Below are positions 60,947 to 64,000 of a stretch of 64,000 nt of DNA, in pieces (within the stretch, counting starts at the first letter, position 1; each line of letters begins with the position of its first letter). The position numbers were made by a program, and so were the translations under genes. The notes under the pieces are model-generated. The model saw only the letters and a program-made list of their open reading frames with translations. It ran no database searches and had not been told where the DNA came from. The DNA is from Bacillus sp. FJAT-27225. Lineage in GTDB: Bacteria > Bacillota > Bacilli > Bacillales > Cytobacillaceae. The stretch covers positions 310,001 to 374,000 of the forward strand of contig NZ_MAYU01000022.1 of assembly GCF_001685025.1 (NCBI RefSeq), read 5' to 3'.

Positions 60947-61127
60947 AACGCCACTCCTTTCTATTATAAATTGGGCATATCGCTAATTCTGTTATAGCTT
61001 ATTTCCTTTATTCTACCATCCATAAAAAGCGAATGCACGTTCTCTTTAACTAGGACTCTTATTCTTTTTGCGGAAAATTGCTGGATATGCAAAAATGAGG
61101 ATAGGAATGATATGGGGAGGGAATGAA

Positions 61128-61313
61128 TTGAAAACGTACAAGTTGACGGTTTTTGAACAAGACGGGGAAAAGCTTCTTGATGATTCATTTCAAGCGGAAA
61201 ACGATGATCAAGCAAAGGAAATGGGAACGAAGACATTGGAAGAAAAGGGGTTTGCCGAGAAGACACATCGCTGCACCTCGCCAAGCGGCAAGCTGATTCT
61301 GTTCCATTCCTAA
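61128..61313 (+). CDS. yhzD: YhzD-like small protein
   Basis: A 61-residue protein starting with TTG at 61128 after GGGAGGG. It begins MKTYKLTVFEQDGEKLLDDS, continues with an Ala/Glu-rich helix and ends HRCTSPSGKLILFHS. This ββα-like small fold and its location beside yhaO match my memory of YhzD in B. subtilis. Function unknown. The upstream in-frame stretch from 61068 lacks a ribosome site. Confidence 0.75.
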   Translation: MKTYKLTVFEQDGEKLLDDSFQAENDDQAKEMGTKTLEEKGFAEKTHRCTSPSGKLILFHS

Positions 61314-61353
61314 ATTTCAGCCTATGTTTCATAAAAGTATAATGTAAACAGAA

Positions 61354-61391
61354 GAATGGCGCTCGGAGTTTTGTCACTCAGAGCGCCATTC
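61354..61391 (+). terminator. Strong hairpin downstream of yhzD
   Basis: GAATGGCGCTC-G-GAGT-TTTGTC-ACTC-A-GAGCGCCATTC forms a 15-bp stem with one mismatch. No T-run follows, so it may stop transcription from both sides inefficiently or stabilise mRNA ends. Confidence 0.6.
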
Positions 61392-61462
61392 GCTTCAAAC
61401 CTTATCCCGCATTAACGGGCTGTAAGCCCCTCACCTTGATGCCTTAGAATCGAAGTTTCATT

Positions 61463-62257
61463 TTATTTCCCTTTAAATCTTGGTTTCCGTTTCTCGGTAA
61501 ATGCGAGAATTCCTTCTTTATGATCTTCGGTTTCCCTCATCTTCCTCTGGGCATATTTCTCAAGTTCCAATACCTTCAATAAATGCGGGCGATTTAATTC
61601 CGCAAGGATTTTTTTGGTTTTAATCATCGCCTGTATTGGCTGCTGCAAATAGTCAGCAATCCTCTTCTGAAGGACTTCCTCCATGTTTTCCGCAACCTCA
61701 TGAATAAGTCCCTTCTCACGCGCTTCGGCTGCGCTCATCGTCTTCCCTTCCCAAATCAGCTGCTTCGCCTTCATATCCCCAAGGCACTTGGTTAAGAAAA
61801 AGTGAGCGCCTCCATCAGGAATTAAGCCAATGCCAATAAAATTCATGGCAAGCTTTGCATTCTGGTCAGCGATAATATGATCGGTTGCCAGAGCGATGCT
61901 AAAACCGAGGCCAGCTGCGGCGCCTGAAACAGCACTAATCGTTATTTTCGGAAGGCTATACAATGTAACGATCAATTCATTTATGCAATCCATTATCGAA
62001 AAAAATTCATATTCATCATTCAACGACAGCATCGCCTTAATATCCCCGCCTGATGAAAACGCCCTGTCGGTGCCCGTGAGGACAACTATATCAACATCAT
62101 CCGAATCACTTATTTCCTTCAGCCTTCCAACTAGCCCTTTAATCATCTCTTTATCAAGGGCATTTAAGGCTTCTGGCCTGTTCATCTGTACTGTTGCTAC
62201 CCGGCCATTTACGGAAACGCTTACTTTTTCCGTCAGACTGTTTAAAGACAACCCCAT
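61463..62257 (-). CDS. yhaR: YhaR, enoyl-CoA hydratase/isomerase family protein
   Basis: A crotonase-fold protein of up to 264 residues. Oxyanion-hole segments are RAFSSGGDIKAMLSL and SAVSGAAAGLGFSIALATDH. At the catalytic Glu region the sequence reads MNFIGIGLIPDGGAHFFLTK, in which the two usual Glu positions are not both kept (Asp at the second, Ile/Gly at the first), so activity may be isomerase-like or altered. The C-terminus AFTEKRKPRFKGK is typical. Start: ATG 62257 lies very near AGGAGG; TTG at 62251 has better spacing. No FadR box was seen upstream. Confidence 0.85.
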   Translation of the reverse strand: MGLSLNSLTEKVSVSVNGRVATVQMNRPEALNALDKEMIKGLVGRLKEISDSDDVDIVVLTGTDRAFSSGGDIKAMLSLNDEYEFFSIMDCINELIVTLYSLPKITISAVSGAAAGLGFSIALATDHIIADQNAKLAMNFIGIGLIPDGGAHFFLTKCLGDMKAKQLIWEGKTMSAAEAREKGLIHEVAENMEEVLQKRIADYLQQPIQAMIKTKKILAELNRPHLLKVLELEKYAQRKMRETEDHKEGILAFTEKRKPRFKGK

Positions 62258-62383
62258 CGCCTCCTATTTTGGTTTCACTTTTATTATACCTATTGTCAGC
62301 ATAAGTAGTAAGAATTTTCCCAAAAATAATAAGGACACTATAATTCTATGTCACACATTTGAAAAAGAATTTGACAGGGATAT

Positions 62384-62414
62384 GAAAAAAACCCGCATCA
62401 CAATGATGCGGGTT
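62384..62414 (-). terminator. Terminator overlapping the hemZ stop codon
   Basis: AACCCGCATCA-CAA-TGATGCGGGTT is a perfect 11-bp stem; the minus strand continues TTTTTTCATA. The 5' arm encodes the final residues (EPASL) and the stop codon of hemZ. Confidence 0.9.
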
Positions 62415-63912
62415 CCCCAGCTTTCGAGAATAGTTCTTCAAGGATTTTGATTTTTTCAATTGTATAGTGCTCAAAATTATCGTTATACGATTTTGGGTCC
62501 TTTGGATTCGCAAAATGAGTGATTGCACCAGTAACGGGATGGACAAACTTACTGGCTGCACCGCAGCCAAGTCCAATGATTGTCTGCATTTCTTCCATGA
62601 TGATAATGTTGTATATACTCTCCTGTCCTGGGAACGAGTAGCCAACATTCTCGAGGTTGCCAAGGATGTTCTTTTGCCGGTACAAATAGTACGGCTCATA
62701 TCCATGTTCTTTCGTCCAGGTTTCTGCAAGGTCCATCATTTTTTCAACCTCGCCCCGGTCCGCAACCCGGTATTTATCCTTATTCTTCGTCATTTCCGAG
62801 GCGCGCTTGAATGAAAGGGTATGGACAGTCAGAGATTCCGGCATCAGCTTTTCTGTTTCGTTGAGAGTGTGGGTGAATTCCTTCGTTCCTTCACCTGGCA
62901 GGCCAATAATTAAATCCATATTAATGTTGTCCATTCCCATTTCTCTGGCAAGCTTGAATTTGTCAACTGTCTCCTCGACTGTATGATGGCGGCCAATCGC
63001 CTTCAAGGTTTGCTGGATATACGATTGCGGGTTAATGCTGATTCTGTTAATGTTCCATTTTTTCAACACTTCTAGCTTTTCAGGAGTGATTGTATCAGGG
63101 CGCCCCGCCTCGACTGTGACCTCCCTGATTTCTGTTGCGTCTGGGAAAGACGTATACATTTCCTCATAAAGCATGTCCATTTCGTCGGCCGTGATGCTTG
63201 TCGGCGTTCCGCCCCCAAAATAGACAGTTGTAATTTTGATTCCTTTTTCCTTCAGCCATTTGCCCATCTGCCTCATTTCAAAATGAAGTCCGCCAAGGAA
63301 CGAGTTGACCGAGCCTTGCCGTCCGTTGATTGCATAGGCAGGGAACGTGCAATAAGCGCATTTTGTTGGACAGAATGGAATGCCAATGTAAATACTGACT
63401 TCTTTTCTTAAGGAATAAAGGTCAGGAACTGCCGCGAGCTGCCGGTCAACAATCCGCTGCATGAGTGAAGCCTTTTCCGGTGTAATTAAATATTCTTTTG
63501 ACAATTCCTGCTGGGCAGTTTCAGGGTCTATGCCTTGTCTAAGCTTCCGATGCAAAAGCTTTGTTGGACGGACTCCGGTAAGGATCCCCCACTTCTGGGT
63601 AATACCGGTCAGATCTTGAAGCAGCATAAGATACACTTGGGAAACTGCATTTTTCACCTGTTTAAACTGTTCCTTTTCAGGAAGCGACAGGTTAAGCCCG
63701 GCCCTATGCTCTGCTGTAATTGGATCATGCCCTGATAGGGATCCAGAGACAACCACTTCCGTTTCTGTTTGTTGCAGGGAGATATCTATAGAAATATCGG
63801 CATCTTGTACATTATGAAAATGAACTTGTGATTCTTCAAAAAACAAATTTGCAATAAGCTGGAGCGGCCGCTCAAATCGTGGGTCCGAAAGGCCGGTAAT
63901 CGAAATATGCAC
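62398..63912 (-). CDS. hemZ: HemZ, oxygen-independent coproporphyrinogen III oxidase-like radical SAM enzyme
   Basis: A 504-residue radical SAM protein. The iron-sulphur motif is CPTKCAYC (CxxxCxxC), followed by FPAYAINGRQGS. The motifs YFGGGTPTSITADEMD and EVTVEAGRPDTITPEKLEV, then NRISINPQSYIQQTLKAIGR, are characteristic. The close B. subtilis match is HemZ; its in vivo substrate is less certain than for HemN, as Bacillus uses the coproporphyrin pathway. The start is set at GTG 63912 (MHISITGLSDPRF), with AGGTGG 6 bases upstream and alignment to the B. subtilis N-terminus; ATG at 63930 is the alternative. A terminator overlaps its end. Confidence 0.92.
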   Translation of the reverse strand: MHISITGLSDPRFERPLQLIANLFFEESQVHFHNVQDADISIDISLQQTETEVVVSGSLSGHDPITAEHRAGLNLSLPEKEQFKQVKNAVSQVYLMLLQDLTGITQKWGILTGVRPTKLLHRKLRQGIDPETAQQELSKEYLITPEKASLMQRIVDRQLAAVPDLYSLRKEVSIYIGIPFCPTKCAYCTFPAYAINGRQGSVNSFLGGLHFEMRQMGKWLKEKGIKITTVYFGGGTPTSITADEMDMLYEEMYTSFPDATEIREVTVEAGRPDTITPEKLEVLKKWNINRISINPQSYIQQTLKAIGRHHTVEETVDKFKLAREMGMDNINMDLIIGLPGEGTKEFTHTLNETEKLMPESLTVHTLSFKRASEMTKNKDKYRVADRGEVEKMMDLAETWTKEHGYEPYYLYRQKNILGNLENVGYSFPGQESIYNIIIMEEMQTIIGLGCGAASKFVHPVTGAITHFANPKDPKSYNDNFEHYTIEKIKILEELFSKAGEPASL

Positions 63913-64000
63913 ACTCATCCACCTTTTCATTTTTTGCTTCCTTAAGTGTACAAAAACAGCTACCCGGGGTCAACAAGAGTAAAAACTTCCCATGCTAATT

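Noticed and set aside
63931-64000. Start of another gene at the right edge
   Set aside because: No start codon with a ribosome site or recognisable peptide was seen in the last 70 bases.

Overview
The window is chromosomal DNA of a low- to mid-GC, endospore-forming Bacillaceae bacterium that is not Bacillus subtilis itself. It carries gerP spore-coat genes, a YjcZ-type sporulation peptide, ScoC/Hpr, ComK, EcsABC, PrsA, TrpP, YhaM/N/O and HemZ. Gene content and order follow, in reverse, the B. subtilis yha-ecs-hem-yhf-comK-yhj-addAB-gerP-yis segment (recalled from memory). No rRNA, tRNA, CRISPR array, prophage or intact insertion sequence was seen.

Layout. 1-1025: 3' part of a GH13 alpha-glucanase and its terminator. 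1026-4000: a decayed asparagine synthetase gene (asnO position), a yisN-like gene, a 20-bp repeat array, yisL and yisK. 4034-11880: an accessory tight-adherence (Tad/Flp) pilus operon on the minus strand. It starts at a cyclic-di-GMP-I riboswitch with a terminator, then a DUF192 gene, the flp pilin, an attenuator hairpin, and tadV(cpaA), tadE, tadG-like, cpaB, cpaE/tadZ, cpaF/tadA, tadB, tadC. 11951-15370: a DUF418 membrane protein and the divergent gerPA-F operon with a clear sigma-K promoter. 15370-25357: yisB-like HNH gene, addA-addB (without the sbcDC genes expected next to them), signal peptidase I, yhjE and an LCP cell-wall ligase. 25734-33444: S9 peptidase, yhjD-like gene, comK, an IDEAL-domain gene, SRAP protein, LysM/M14 peptidase, M48 protease and azlCD.

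34321-34708 holds seven exact-period 52-bp repeats. 34809-43835: fatty-acid degradation genes (enoyl-CoA hydratase, lcfB with a FadR box), lplJ, yhfI, hemY-hemH, hemE and heme monooxygenase hmoB. 43911-44130 holds a second 51/52-bp repeat array, a diverged sister of the first. 44437-49346: a transporter, a PAP2 phosphatase and ecsC-ecsB-ecsA. 49347-50392 has no gene but contains direct repeats, an orphan terminator and a dispersed palindromic element. 50393-63912: hit, trpP (TRAP-type leader), yhaH, scoC, yhaI, two small genes below 60 codons (53750 and 54171), prsA, yhaL, yhaM, yhaN, yhaO, yhzD, yhaR and hemZ.

Functional picture: mostly core housekeeping and stationary-phase genes (heme synthesis and turnover, protein secretion and folding, DNA repair, competence, sporulation and germination). 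On top lies a pilus operon that the sequence predicts to be controlled by c-di-GMP, plus several families of intergenic repeats. The most unusual non-coding signals are the paired 52-bp arrays, which share period, register and the GATTTATCCA core while their palindromic arms differ.
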